Part shown: in pieces, positions 1 through 10,100 of the stretch | Layout of the letters: each line of letters begins with the position of its first letter | Numbering within the stretch: the stretch's first letter is position 1 | NCBI RefSeq assembly: GCF_017068455.1 | Contig: NZ_CP070608.1 | Location: 3,966,501-4,030,500 of the forward strand | Reading direction: 5' to 3' | DNA length: 64,000 nt | Source: Fulvivirga lutea | GTDB lineage: Bacteria; Bacteroidota; Bacteroidia; Cytophagales; Cyclobacteriaceae | Translations under genes and position numbers: made by a program | The notes under the pieces: model-generated | The model's input: only the letters and a program-made list of their open reading frames with translations | Told to the model about the DNA's origin: nothing | Databases searched by the model: none

Positions 1-1
1 A

Positions 2-76
2 TCAGTTTGGAAACAGCAAGCTGATGGATCATGGAAATATGTTTTGGATGGTGGAGCTGAAGGGCCTATTGAATAA
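2..76 (+). CDS. 3' end of a DUF4440/SnoaL-like protein (partial)
   Basis: The last 24 codons of a gene that begins before the window. The frame is open from base 2 to a TAA at 74-76 and ends in VWKQQADGSWKYVLDGG, which resembles the last beta strands of DUF4440 / NTF2-like (SnoaL) proteins, where a WK-x-x-DGSWK pattern is common. The next gene starts 6 bp downstream on the same strand, so the two may be co-transcribed. The fragment is too short for a firm family call, and function cannot be stated. Confidence 0.5.
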   Translation, partial: SVWKQQADGSWKYVLDGGAEGPIE

Positions 77-82
77 TGATCA

Positions 83-1066
83 ATGAAAAGAACCTTAAAA
101 TATCTGTTGGATCAAGGCTTTATTGACAACGATAATTTCAGTAAACTAAATTCATTTATTGAGGAAAGACCCCTTTCAATTTTTTGGCATATAAGAATAC
201 TACTCTATTTAGGAGTAACGCTAATAGCAACTTCTTTTGGTATTCTTATTTATGAAAATATTGATACCATCGGCCACCTTTCTATTGTAAGTATTATTGG
301 TCTCACTTCTATTGCCTGTTTTGTTTATGCCTTTAAAAAGGTTCCTGAATTCAGTGTAGAGAAAATAGAATCATCCAACCCCTGGTTTGATTACATAGTG
401 CTGCTTGGCACATTGCTATTCTTAACTTTCGAAGGGTATTTGCAATTTCAATACTCAATTTTTGGAGAGCGTTACGGATTGGCCACCTTATTACCGGCCA
501 TTGTATTATTTGGTATTGCGTATCGTTTCGATCATTTGGGTGTACTATCATTAGGCATTACTTTATTTTGCTCGTGGCTAGGAATCTCGCTCACACCAAA
601 ATCATTATTTACAGAAAATGATTTTTCTACAACTAGTCTGGTCATCACTGGAATATTGTTAAGTGTTATACTCATTGGCGCAGGCTACTTTACAATCAGA
701 AAGGGTTTCAAACGACATTTTCATTTTACCTATTATAATTTTGGATTACACCTAGGTGCTGTAGCCATTTTGGCAGCAGGTTTTAATTTTAATTACGGCT
801 GGTCATGGATGTTATTAATTTCTCCACTCATCTTATTCGCCTATTGGTACGCCCAAACCTATAAATCCTTTTACTTTTTACTTTTTGGCCTTGGCTATGC
901 CTACATAGCCGTCAGCTACATTGTTGTTGAAGCATTTATTGGATTAGACTCAGATTATATTTTTTCTGCCTACTTGCTGATGGCTTATTTCATAGGAACA
1001 TCCATATATGCCATAAAATTTCTAAGAAGTTCACATAAACAAATGACTGAAGATGCTGGGGTATGA
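83..1066 (+). CDS. DUF2157-like polytopic membrane protein
   Basis: A 327-residue integral membrane protein of unknown function. A short soluble N-terminus (about residues 1-33, with a LLDQGFIDND start) precedes about nine hydrophobic segments beginning near residue 35. A short 'helix, Gly-Phe-Ile, helix' N-terminus followed by many membrane helices matches DUF2157 predicted membrane proteins. The gene overlaps the next one by 14 bp, and that gene has the same layout, so the two were probably made by duplication and are translated together. A membrane-anchored nucleotidyl cyclase follows. No catalytic motif is visible. The family assignment is from overall pattern and is moderately secure. 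Confidence 0.7.
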   Translation: MKRTLKYLLDQGFIDNDNFSKLNSFIEERPLSIFWHIRILLYLGVTLIATSFGILIYENIDTIGHLSIVSIIGLTSIACFVYAFKKVPEFSVEKIESSNPWFDYIVLLGTLLFLTFEGYLQFQYSIFGERYGLATLLPAIVLFGIAYRFDHLGVLSLGITLFCSWLGISLTPKSLFTENDFSTTSLVITGILLSVILIGAGYFTIRKGFKRHFHFTYYNFGLHLGAVAILAAGFNFNYGWSWMLLISPLILFAYWYAQTYKSFYFLLFGLGYAYIAVSYIVVEAFIGLDSDYIFSAYLLMAYFIGTSIYAIKFLRSSHKQMTEDAGV

Positions 1067-2216
1067 TAAAATAAAGCAAGCCAACTACTTTCATAAAGTT
1101 CATTTAAAAGAGCTGAAAAATGAAGGTTTCATTTCTAATGAAGAACATGCAGCTATTGATTATAATATTGGGCCTTCTTATAGCACGACCAACATTTTCA
1201 TAAACATTGGGCTTTTTGTACTTACCTACGTCATTGTTTCTTCAGTTCTAGGTCTCTTAGGCCTGATCTTCTCTAATGTAATTAATGAGCAGAATGGCTG
1301 GTTTTTTAGCTTAGCAGTGGCCATTGGGTTGCTACTATTTATGCAAAAGATCATAATCGATGAACGAAACAACTTCAGAAGCGGCATAGATGATGCACTT
1401 CTTTATGGAGCCATCGGCTTTCTGTTTTTAGCGTTCTTTTTACTGTTTGAAACTTCAATCTTTAATGACCCACTAGCAACATCTCTGTTCTTCATTCCAC
1501 TTTTAGGAGTGCCAGCCAAAATTTATCAGGATCGATTGCTTTATGGCCTTACGCTTATCGCTATTTTTTCAGTTTTTTTTCTTGCATTCCATAAGCTGGG
1601 AGGAATCTTTCTGTTACTAATTCCATTTGTATTGATGCTGTTATCATTTATTTCTTATCGGTTGTCAACAACTAAAGTTAAGACTGTTGTATTAGAGGTA
1701 GATCAGGAATGTTGGGAAGTTATTCAATGGATTTCGATTGTTACTTTTTATTTAGCAGGAAACATATTTGTAGTAACAGAACTTAGTACAGAATTGGGTT
1801 TAGCAGACGCCTTTCCAAGTATTGTAAGGGCCCTTTTTTACGGATTCACGATCATAGTACCATTATTTTATATCTACCATGGATTGAAAAACAAACAACT
1901 TCTTTTTCTAAACATTGGTTTGATTTTAATAGCCGTTGGCGTATTCTCAATAAAATATTATCACAACTTGATGAGCCTGGAGGTTGCTTTGCTGCTAGGT
2001 GGAGTAATTCTACTAGCTACTGCGTATATGGCAATGAGGTACTTTAAAAATGAGAAATGGGGTATTTCTATTGAGCCTGATAATAAATTAACAGACGGTC
2101 TGAATCTTGAGTCTATCATTATCGATCAAACACTTAGTAAGGTGGGTGGCGCAGATACCAAATTCAAAGGTGAAGGTGGTAAATTTGGTGGTGGAGGTGC
2201 TACTGGTGAGTATTAA
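1053..2216 (+). CDS. DUF2157-like membrane protein with Gly-rich C-terminus
   Basis: A 387-residue polytopic membrane protein that overlaps the upstream gene by 14 bp. The N-terminus (KELKNEGFISNEEHAAI) parallels that of the neighbour, and nine or ten hydrophobic segments follow from about residue 48 to 328. A soluble tail ends in a run of glycines (GGKFGGGGATGEY). Similar Gly-rich tails end many Bacteroidota TPM-domain (YgcG-like) membrane proteins, although no TPM domain is present here. The cyclase gene begins at 2218, directly after the stop, suggesting translational coupling. Function is unknown; the position suggests a membrane module working with the cyclase, which is inference. Confidence 0.7.
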   Translation: MLGYDKIKQANYFHKVHLKELKNEGFISNEEHAAIDYNIGPSYSTTNIFINIGLFVLTYVIVSSVLGLLGLIFSNVINEQNGWFFSLAVAIGLLLFMQKIIIDERNNFRSGIDDALLYGAIGFLFLAFFLLFETSIFNDPLATSLFFIPLLGVPAKIYQDRLLYGLTLIAIFSVFFLAFHKLGGIFLLLIPFVLMLLSFISYRLSTTKVKTVVLEVDQECWEVIQWISIVTFYLAGNIFVVTELSTELGLADAFPSIVRALFYGFTIIVPLFYIYHGLKNKQLLFLNIGLILIAVGVFSIKYYHNLMSLEVALLLGGVILLATAYMAMRYFKNEKWGISIEPDNKLTDGLNLESIIIDQTLSKVGGADTKFKGEGGKFGGGGATGEY

Positions 2217-2217
2217 A

Positions 2218-3309
2218 ATGACACCAAAACAAAAACATAATTTTTATAAAATACTACAGTTCATAGTACTGTGGGTAGTATTCGGACAGCTCTATGCACT
2301 AGTTGAATATGGGCTGCTAGGTGATTCAGGCACTTATCCTACTACTCAAAACATTTATGATCCATCGGACTCCTTCCTGTTTGTCTTTGCTGGCACCTTG
2401 GTGTTAGGCGCTATTGTTGGGCTCATCGAGACTTTTGGTTTTAACGGATTTTTCAAAAACAGGTCGTTTGGTATCAAAATACTTCTCAAATCACTGCTTT
2501 ATTTGGTGCTTATTGTTCTCTTTCTTGTAATTCTATCGTTTATTTCTACTGCCTCTTATTTTAATACAAGCCTCTTAGATGAACAGGTAATTTCGAGTGT
2601 ATTTCGATTTGTACTTAATCCTACTTTTATCACAATCGTGATATATATCGGTGTGATGTTCATCATCACGCTCTTCTTTGCGGAGATAAGGAACAATCTC
2701 GGCATGTTCGTATTTGCCAATTTTGTTCGAGGAAAGTATCATAAACCACGAGTGGAAGAAAGAATTTTCATGTTTATGGATATGAAATCCTCCACCACCA
2801 TCGCAGAAAATTTAGGGCATATCAGGTACTATGAATTGCTTAATAGGTACTATTCAGATATGTCCGATGCAATCATCAATACTTATGGAGAAATATATCA
2901 ATACGTTGGCGATGAAGTGATTATTACCTGGCCATTGGAAAATGGACTTAAGAATAATAACTGCATCAGATGCTTTTACGAAATTAAACTAGCCATTGAA
3001 AACAAGTCTGAGAAGTATATGGATGATTTTGGTTTGATACCAAAATTTAAGGCTGCTATTCATTGTGGCAAAGTAACTAGCGGTGAGGTAGGTAAGCTCA
3101 AAAAGGAAATCGTTTTTTCTGGGGATGTTTTAAATACGACCTCAAGGATTCAGGAATGTTGTAATCAATATGATGCTGAGCTTTTGATTTCTGATGATTT
3201 AAAAGAATATCTTCCACTAAAAAAAGCATTAAAAATTGAGCATTTAGGCCTATTAACTTTAAAAGGAAAACAAAATTCTATTGGAATCAACAGAGTCGAT
3301 TTAGTGTAA
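2218..3309 (+). CDS. Membrane-anchored class III adenylate/guanylate cyclase
   Basis: Predicted to make cAMP or a related cyclic nucleotide at the inner membrane. About four membrane helices occupy residues 10-160, followed by a cytosolic class III catalytic domain from about 180 to 350. The two metal-binding aspartates are D188 (FMDMKSST) and D232 (YVGDEV); D303, N306 and R310 (GDVLNTTSRI) match the base-specifying Asp and the Asn/Arg transition-state pair. The position normally holding the base-specifying lysine, four residues before the GDEV aspartate, is Gln (Q228), so ATP versus GTP preference is uncertain. The ATG at 2218 is chosen because the longer frame from 2107 overlaps the previous gene by 110 bp. 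The stop of the previous gene adjoins the start. Confidence 0.85.
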   Translation: MTPKQKHNFYKILQFIVLWVVFGQLYALVEYGLLGDSGTYPTTQNIYDPSDSFLFVFAGTLVLGAIVGLIETFGFNGFFKNRSFGIKILLKSLLYLVLIVLFLVILSFISTASYFNTSLLDEQVISSVFRFVLNPTFITIVIYIGVMFIITLFFAEIRNNLGMFVFANFVRGKYHKPRVEERIFMFMDMKSSTTIAENLGHIRYYELLNRYYSDMSDAIINTYGEIYQYVGDEVIITWPLENGLKNNNCIRCFYEIKLAIENKSEKYMDDFGLIPKFKAAIHCGKVTSGEVGKLKKEIVFSGDVLNTTSRIQECCNQYDAELLISDDLKEYLPLKKALKIEHLGLLTLKGKQNSIGINRVDLV

Positions 3310-3457
3310 CAATACCTATGCATTCCATATTATTTTTCATTTCTGTTTCGTTCGAGTATCCATGTATTTTGATTCAACCAACCAATTAAATTTCACATTC
3401 AATTTTAGAATCTTAAATTGGCGAACAAAAAATCTACATTCATCGTTTAATGTGTCA

Positions 3458-3850
3458 ATGAATAAGCTCGTCTTATTAAATATTGCCCTAATTTATCTAC
3501 TTCTTTCAATAGGCGTTACTAAAAGTACGCACTATTGCATGGGTAGAACAATGAATGTTGAGTACTACTCAACTTTGGCTGATGGCTGTTCTGGCTCTGA
3601 AGAAAGAAAAATGCCGTGTTGCAACGATGAAACAGAAATTCTAAGCATTGAAGATGAACATCAAATAGAATCACTTGGTAAATCATTGTTGAATCACGGA
3701 TCACTATTTATTCCAAGCTATTTTCAATTAGAATTTGAGAGTTTAATTAATATTTCAGATGAATCACAGTTTGCTGATTTACCTGATCCACCAGAACTCC
3801 AAATAGAACCAATTTACATTACAACGCACAGCTTTACTTTCTACGGTTAA
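3458..3850 (+). CDS. HYC_CC_PP family exported protein
   Basis: A 130-residue protein with an N-terminal hydrophobic segment (residues 3-20), so probably exported. It carries the three signatures that name the HYC_CC_PP family of Bacteroidota: H25-Y26-C27 (THYCMGR), C54-C55 (MPCCNDE) and a DPPE motif near residue 110. Members commonly sit next to TonB-dependent receptors and heavy-metal-associated domain proteins, exactly as here. The Cys/His motifs suggest metal binding, but biochemical function is not established. The ATG at 3458 is preferred over the upstream in-frame start at 3362 because it places the hydrophobic signal at the N-terminus. It is the first gene of a three-gene same-strand cassette. 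Confidence 0.8.
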   Translation: MNKLVLLNIALIYLLLSIGVTKSTHYCMGRTMNVEYYSTLADGCSGSEERKMPCCNDETEILSIEDEHQIESLGKSLLNHGSLFIPSYFQLEFESLINISDESQFADLPDPPELQIEPIYITTHSFTFYG

Positions 3851-3922
3851 TTTTAGAATATTCATTTAAGAACCATGGACAAAAGTCCGTGAATGCATCT
3901 TTTTATTCTAAAATTTAAACCA

Positions 3923-4297
3923 ATGAAAAATATATTAATCCTAAGTATAGTATTATTAGTAAGTAATATCTCTTACTCTCAAAAAAAAGTAGTTGAAGAT
4001 TCAATTAGTGTTTCTGGCAATTGCCAAATGTGTAAAAAACGAATCGAATCTGCCTTAATCAATCGTGATGGTGTGAAATACGCAGAGTGGAATGTAAAGA
4101 CAAAGAAACTCTTTATAGCCTACAGAGAAGATAAAATAAGCACGCAAGAAGTTCATAAGGCCATAGCAGCAGCGGGACACGATACAGATCTTGTAAAATC
4201 TGAAGACCTGGTATATTCTGAACTGCCTTTCTGTTGTTTATACCGAGATCATGATCCTCACGGACCTAATGGGGAAGAACAACATGAGAACAAGTAA
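3923..4297 (+). CDS. Exported heavy-metal-associated (HMA) domain protein
   Basis: A 124-residue secreted or periplasmic metal-binding protein. The signal peptide is residues 1-19 (ending NISYSQ), followed by an HMA fold (about 24-95) with the metal-binding loop G-N-C34-Q-M-C37, as in copper chaperones and copper ATPase N-domains. The C-terminal tail is unusual: a second cysteine pair (C104-C105) and a His/Asp-rich end (RDHDPHGPNGEEQH) could bind additional metal. The ATG at 3923 gives a proper signal peptide; the longer frame from 3893 does not. The gene overlaps the TonB receptor by 14 bp, so the two are probably co-translated. Copper is the likely ligand, by inference. Confidence 0.85.
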   Translation: MKNILILSIVLLVSNISYSQKKVVEDSISVSGNCQMCKKRIESALINRDGVKYAEWNVKTKKLFIAYREDKISTQEVHKAIAAAGHDTDLVKSEDLVYSELPFCCLYRDHDPHGPNGEEQHENK

Positions 4298-6521
4298 CAA
4301 ACTCATACTGATTTTAGGGTTCCTCTTAATACTATCTACCTTCTCTTTTGGGCAATCTCTTTTTGGAGTAGTTACAACTGAGGAAACAGGTAAAAAAGAG
4401 CCCTTATTTGGCGCCAATGTTTATTGGCTCGGCACAACGGTTGGAACAACTACTAAAGAAAATGGTACTTTCTTTATTGACCGTGTAGCGCAAAGCAATC
4501 TGCTGGTTGTAAGTTTTGTTGGGTATGCTGCAGATACTATTGAAATCACCGATCAAAATAGTATAATGGTAACGCTCAATCCTGAAACAACACTAAATGA
4601 AGTGGTGGTGGAAGGCTGGAAGCCTAGTTCAGGAATTAAACATCTGGAAGGTATCAATACACTGGAGATGAGTGAAGATGAACTGTTCAAGGCTGCATGC
4701 TGCAATCTCTCTGAAAGTTTTGAAACGAACCCTTCGGTAGATGTAGCATTTACAGATGCCGTTTCGGGTACGAAACAGATTCAGATGCTCGGGCTGTCAG
4801 GTCCGAACGTGATGATCAGTGTTGAGAACATGCCTGGGTTGCGAGGTTTATCCTCAAATTACGGTTTAAGTTTTATTCCAGGTTCATGGATTAATGCTAT
4901 TCAGGTAACAAAAGGTGTGGGTTCAGTGGTTAACGGTCATGAAAGTATTGCAGGCCAGATTAATGTTGAACTAAAAAAGCCGCAAGAAAGTGACAAACTC
5001 TTTCTAAATGGATATATCAATCAATCTGGCAGAACGGAACTCAATACGGTTTATACCCAAAGGGTCGGTGATAAATGGGCTACTACCACTCTTTTACATG
5101 GCTCTGTACTTCCAACTAAAATGGATAATAACGATGATGGATTTTTAGATTTTCCTAAGTCCGATCAGGTAAACTTTATTAGCCGATGGGTTTACAAAGG
5201 TAAAAAAGGTTGGCTCGGTCAGTTTGGAGTAAAAGTGTTGGAAGACAATAAGATTGGCGGGCAGACTTCTTTTGATGAAGATATGGAAAGAACCACATCT
5301 AACCCTTATGGCGTTAAACTGAGTAGTACTAAGTATGAAGGGTTTGGTAAAATGGGGTTTGTGTTCTCTGGCAAAGAATATAAGAGCTTTGGATTTCAGT
5401 TCAATACCTACACGCAGAAATTAGATAGCTACTATGGCTTGAACAACTATGACGCTAATGAAGATTATGTGTACTCCAACTTTATCTATCAATCGATTAT
5501 TGGAAATACACAACATAAATTCAAAACCGGTCTTTCATATTCCTATAATCATATGGATGAAGAATTTAATGCCCTGGCATTGGCTAGAACTGAACATGTT
5601 AGCGGTGGTTTCTTTGAGTATACGTATGATAATTTGGACGATCTGATCTTGATCTTAGGAGCCCGATTAGATTACAACAGCCTTTTTGGTGAAATATTTA
5701 CGCCTAGGGTTCATGTCAAGTATTCACCGTTCGAAACTACAGCCATCAGATTGTCAGCCGGAAGCGGAACCAGAACAGCCAACATTATTAGCGAGAATGC
5801 TTCCGTACTGGCAAGTTCAAGAACTGTATTATTTGAGAATTTACAAACAAATGCAGGCTACGGCTTCAATCAAGATAAAGCATGGAATTTTGGATTGAAT
5901 GTGTCTCAGGAGTTTAGATTAAACTATCGTGATGGTATTATCAATTTTGATGTTTATCATACCAAGTTTGATAACCAGGTAATTCTCGATTTAGATAGAA
6001 ACTCACAAGAGGCTGTATTCACTTCCCTCATTGGAGATTCATATTCGAACAGTATACAATTCCAGGTGGATTACGAACTGTTGAAAAGACTCGACTTAAG
6101 GATGGCTTACCGATGGTTAGACGTAACTGTCGATTACAATACCGGTGAATTACAAAAACCATTGATACCACAACACAGAGCCTTCGTTAATTTTGAATAT
6201 GAGACACTAAACAAATGGGCATTTGACTATACTGTTCAGTGGACAGGTGAACAGAGAATCCCAAATACAGAATCGAACCCAGCAGAGTTTCGCAGATCAG
6301 ATTATTCAGAAGAGTTTGTATTGATGAATGCTCAGATCACTAAAACTTTTGATAAAGGCTGGGCCGTTTATGTAGGCATGGAAAACATTACTGACTACCA
6401 GCAAAAAGATGCAATCATAGCGGCTAATGATTCTTTTGGAGCGTACTTCGATAGTTCTTTAATCTGGGGACCAATATTTGGCCGGATGGCTTATGCTGGT
6501 TTTCGGTATCGAATTAAATAA
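4284..6521 (+). CDS. TonB-dependent receptor, metal-cassette type
   Basis: A 745-residue outer-membrane receptor for TonB-driven uptake. A signal peptide (residues 1-24, ending SFGQ) is followed by a CarboxypepD_reg-like beta domain (about 25-105), a plug domain (about 110-230) and a beta-barrel to the C-terminal aromatic-rich strand (GFRYRIK). The plug begins with a distinctive pair C139-C140 (AACCNLSESFE). Receptors of this type recur next to HMA and HYC_CC_PP proteins, and a copper or other metal ligand is inferred from context. The ATG at 4284 starts a clean signal peptide and overlaps the HMA gene by 14 bp. A strong hairpin terminator follows the stop. Confidence 0.88.
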   Translation: MRTSNKLILILGFLLILSTFSFGQSLFGVVTTEETGKKEPLFGANVYWLGTTVGTTTKENGTFFIDRVAQSNLLVVSFVGYAADTIEITDQNSIMVTLNPETTLNEVVVEGWKPSSGIKHLEGINTLEMSEDELFKAACCNLSESFETNPSVDVAFTDAVSGTKQIQMLGLSGPNVMISVENMPGLRGLSSNYGLSFIPGSWINAIQVTKGVGSVVNGHESIAGQINVELKKPQESDKLFLNGYINQSGRTELNTVYTQRVGDKWATTTLLHGSVLPTKMDNNDDGFLDFPKSDQVNFISRWVYKGKKGWLGQFGVKVLEDNKIGGQTSFDEDMERTTSNPYGVKLSSTKYEGFGKMGFVFSGKEYKSFGFQFNTYTQKLDSYYGLNNYDANEDYVYSNFIYQSIIGNTQHKFKTGLSYSYNHMDEEFNALALARTEHVSGGFFEYTYDNLDDLILILGARLDYNSLFGEIFTPRVHVKYSPFETTAIRLSAGSGTRTANIISENASVLASSRTVLFENLQTNAGYGFNQDKAWNFGLNVSQEFRLNYRDGIINFDVYHTKFDNQVILDLDRNSQEAVFTSLIGDSYSNSIQFQVDYELLKRLDLRMAYRWLDVTVDYNTGELQKPLIPQHRAFVNFEYETLNKWAFDYTVQWTGEQRIPNTESNPAEFRRSDYSEEFVLMNAQITKTFDKGWAVYVGMENITDYQQKDAIIAANDSFGAYFDSSLIWGPIFGRMAYAGFRYRIK

Positions 6522-6529
6522 TCTAGCAC

Positions 6530-6566
6530 AACCTTACTAAGCCTTAAAAGCTTGGTAAGGTTTTTT
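6530..6566 (+). terminator. Rho-independent terminator after the TonB receptor
   Basis: A 13-bp stem (6530-6542 with 6550-6562, one G-U pair) with a 7-nt loop, followed by a T tract ending at 6566. It lies 9 bp after the receptor stop, and the convergent DUF3124 gene ends at 6565. The stem could also serve the minus strand. Confidence 0.85.
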
Positions 6567-7086
6567 ACCTTCTAATATGTTGACCGGTAGTTGTAAAAGA
6601 CAAGCCAAGATTGCCACTGGCAGATATCATTACACCTTCGAAAAGTGGCTTATTTGAACCAGGCTTAATCTTCCAGTCAAAAATAAAATTTGCGCCTGTC
6701 CCACCACTTTTATCATATTGATCAATAACAATTTCAACGGTCTCCATCGGAGCTACATATATAGTTTTATCAAAATAATTTCTTAAAGATTCACCTGCTG
6801 AGTTAAAATATTCAGCATGATCAATAAATATCGTATCGTTTCTGTTTGTATTCCTAATGCTTACCGTTGCAGTTAAATCAAGAATAACATCTTCTGAGCG
6901 GCTGTAAATTTGTGAGTACACAGAAAGGTAGGTGGTACCCATTTCTAAAGAATCCTTATTACTCATATCAGCAAACCTGTTACTCCAAACCACAGGGTTA
7001 ATGGAACTAATTTTTTTCTCCCTTTCACAAGAAAAAAATATATTGGCAATAAATCCAGCGATCAGAATAACTTTCCATTTATACAT
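6565..7086 (-). CDS. DUF3124 lipoprotein
   Basis: A 173-residue protein with a hydrophobic N-terminus ending in a lipobox-like NIFFSC (Cys20), so a predicted lipoprotein. The mature part matches DUF3124: a VYSQIYSRSED segment, paired beta strands with TATVSIRNTN, an 'IDHAEYF' segment, a conserved L-R-N-Y region and a C-terminal 'GANFIFDWK' strand. The family has no known biochemical role. The gene is convergent with the TonB receptor and shares its terminator region. It is separated by 108 bp from the giant protease gene, which has its own terminator, so DUF3124 is probably transcribed separately. Confidence 0.8.
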   Translation of the reverse strand: MYKWKVILIAGFIANIFFSCEREKKISSINPVVWSNRFADMSNKDSLEMGTTYLSVYSQIYSRSEDVILDLTATVSIRNTNRNDTIFIDHAEYFNSAGESLRNYFDKTIYVAPMETVEIVIDQYDKSGGTGANFIFDWKIKPGSNKPLFEGVMISASGNLGLSFTTTGQHIRR

Positions 7087-7137
7087 AAAACCAAGCTTAA
7101 TATTTCAAATTAAGAAGAGCAATGTTATTAACCAAAG

Positions 7138-7174
7138 AAAAAGCCAGACTCATATTAATACAGTCTGGCTTTGT
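7138..7174 (-). terminator. Terminator for the giant protease gene
   Basis: An 11-bp perfect stem (7140-7150 with 7162-7172) with an 11-nt loop. On the minus strand it is followed by a T-rich run (bases 7140 down to about 7131), giving a standard Rho-independent terminator 22 bp after the protease stop. Confidence 0.75.
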
Positions 7175-7194
7175 TAAACAGTAATAAAAGGCAT

Positions 7195-10100
7195 TTAATG
7201 CATTACAACTATTCTTATCTTTTCCTGAAGATCATTTTCGCCTAACATAATTAGCATATACACACCAGGATTATAGTTAGAAGTTTCAATATTTATCTCT
7301 GTTGTAGTGGTATCCAATACCCTTTCTTCTAATTTAATCCCGTTCATATTAACGATCTTAATGGACTTATACCTACCATCTAATCCACTTATTACAAGCC
7401 TGTCTCCAACAGGGTTTGGGTAGAAAATTAACTCACTCGAATTATCCTTCAAAGAAGTAACTTCAATAACACTGATGTCAAACGCATCAGATGCCTTACC
7501 ACATTGCTCGTCAAAGGCCTCTACTTCTATTGTTACATTGCCAATATTTTCTGCCAAATAAGAAAGTATAGGCCCGTTTATCTCAATTATCCCTATTTCT
7601 TGATTGTTTACACTTGTTTGAAAATCAATATCCGTTGATGCGTTGAAGTGTTCGTCTAAATCAACTAATAATTTGCCATCACCTAATATTATTTCATGGT
7701 CATCAATTGGTGAAATTAGACTAACAGGCTCATCTGCTTCATTTGCGCAAATATTTAAAACAACACTTACTGTTAATACTGGGGTTGATGGATCATTAGA
7801 AACAATTGTTAATAAGGCCTTGTATTCTCCTTCATCCAGTCCAGTTCCATTAAAAAGCAATTCAATCTGCTGGCTACCATTGCTGGAAATATTGCCAGAT
7901 TTTGGATTTATTTCTAACCAAACTAGTTGTTGAATTCCATCATCAATCAAAAGATAATCTCCATCCCAAGATAAATACATCAAATCATCCCCGTTATGCG
8001 AGATCGAATAACCAAATTGGTAGGAATCATAGTTTATGGCTTCAATAACTTCTACCTGACTACTTGACATTCTAAAACTGAAAATTTTGTTATAAGAATT
8101 GTCTAAGCCAATAAAAACATCTTCATAATTACTATAAACAAGATTATTTAGTTCACCAGATAAATTATCAGAACTATATTGCGCAAGAATAGCTCCTGAA
8201 TTATCAATTTCGAATACTAAGGGATTATAGGTAAAAATCGGATTAGCTATAAAATTGCCTCCGTGCCAGGTAATCGAAGGATAGGTAGAAAATGGCATAC
8301 TAAATGAGCCAATTAATTGACCATTTAATGCATAACCATAGACATTACCCACATAGTCACCAATCCATAAATATTCTCCATCCCAGGCAATGCCATATGG
8401 CTCCAAGTGTATCGTAAATCGTTCAGTTTCCGTACCTGATTCTGTATTGTAAACAATTAGTTCACGACTAAGATAGGATACTATATATAGCTCGCTCCCA
8501 ACTGAAACCATTCCGGTAGTATTGGGGTAGAAACTATTGGCTATTAATAAGGTATCACCAATTCCATTTAGACCAACTAATGATTCTAATCCTTCAGGAG
8601 ATTTTGTGTATCTTGTTGAATCGGCATAAAATCCAATTGTTGACCCATTCCTTCCACCATTTGATCCATCCCTTTCATCATTTTGAATTCTGATAGAATA
8701 TTCTAAGTTACCTTGCCCAGTATTTAAAAGTGTGATTGATCTTGTTGAACTCTGGTTGCTAATCAAACTTTCAAGAACAAGTGATTTATTAACATCTATA
8801 ACCGGCACATTTAATCCTAAACCAGATACATCAATTGTCACACTTGGTGAGTCAGGATCGTCTGATACTATTTCAATTTCTCCAGAATATAACTTTGCAT
8901 CTTGTGGATTAAAGGTAATATACATTTTCTGCTCAGAGCCAATTGGCATCTGCTGAAATTCGTATTGTACTTCAAAACCTTCAGGGATATTTACCTGTGA
9001 TATATTCAATACCTCTGAACCACTATTTTGTATTATTAATGAATCTATTTTTGAAGTAGTCATAAAAATATCCTCGAAATTTATTTCAGTAGTAGACAAT
9101 TGAATATTTGGCGCCCCAGTAACATTAAGGGTGACAGGCACTTCTACCAAAGGATTTAATGGGTCATTTGACTCAATATTTATGATGGACTCATAAACGC
9201 CTCCTTCTAAACCTGTAGCATCAAATTCTACGAGTATTTCAAAAGAATTTCCCGGTTCTACCTCTCCTGATTTGGGATTAAAACTAATCCATGAGGAACC
9301 TGCCTCATCTGCTGCCAAGGCTGAACTCGATGCAGCTTCAACTGAATAAAGAACTTCTCCAGTATTGGGTTCAATGACAAAAATTGTATTACTAGTTGAG
9401 GCAGACGCAAAAAGAACATTACCTGCATTTGAATATCCCAAGCCGTATATAGAACTTGGTGGCTGAAAAGAATTGAGAACTTCACCGCTAGTATTTACCT
9501 CATAAATTGTGTTTCCAAAGTCATTGACAAAAAATGTTTCTCTATCTCCTCCAAAACTTAAGCCTCCACCAATTGGTACTCCTAAATTCAAAGTAGTTAC
9601 AATCTCAGCCAATTCATAATCTATGATATATATTAAATCAGAGCCATAATCCAAGGCATAGATGTATTCTCCTGAAAAACCTAGTGCATCAAATAAGTTA
9701 CCTCCAATATTTTTTGAATTTAATATAGTGCCATCACTTGCGTCAAGTTGATAAATGTTACCCGATCCAAATGAATTCACAAAATATAAGTAATTCCCGT
9801 CAAAAGCCAATCCATCAGGACCTAATGAAATTGACTCAGGAGCCATAAACGAATTTATGATATCTCCAGACTCCAGATCAAGTTCCACGATTTCAGAATT
9901 TATTGAATTCAAAGCGAACAACCGACCACCTGAGTTTGATTCCATGGTAATATTATTTGATTCTAATTGAACAAAATCATCATATTCTGACTTCAATTCT
10001 AAATAAGGGTTATTATCATAGACCGCTTCAATTGTGTTATTTACGCTACTAGTTCTGGCACTTTTTCCAATCAATAATGTTGATCCACCGGTATTAGTAA

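Noticed and set aside
2107-2217. Longer start for the cyclase
   Set aside because: It would overlap the preceding gene by 110 bp; the ATG at 2218 directly follows that gene's stop.
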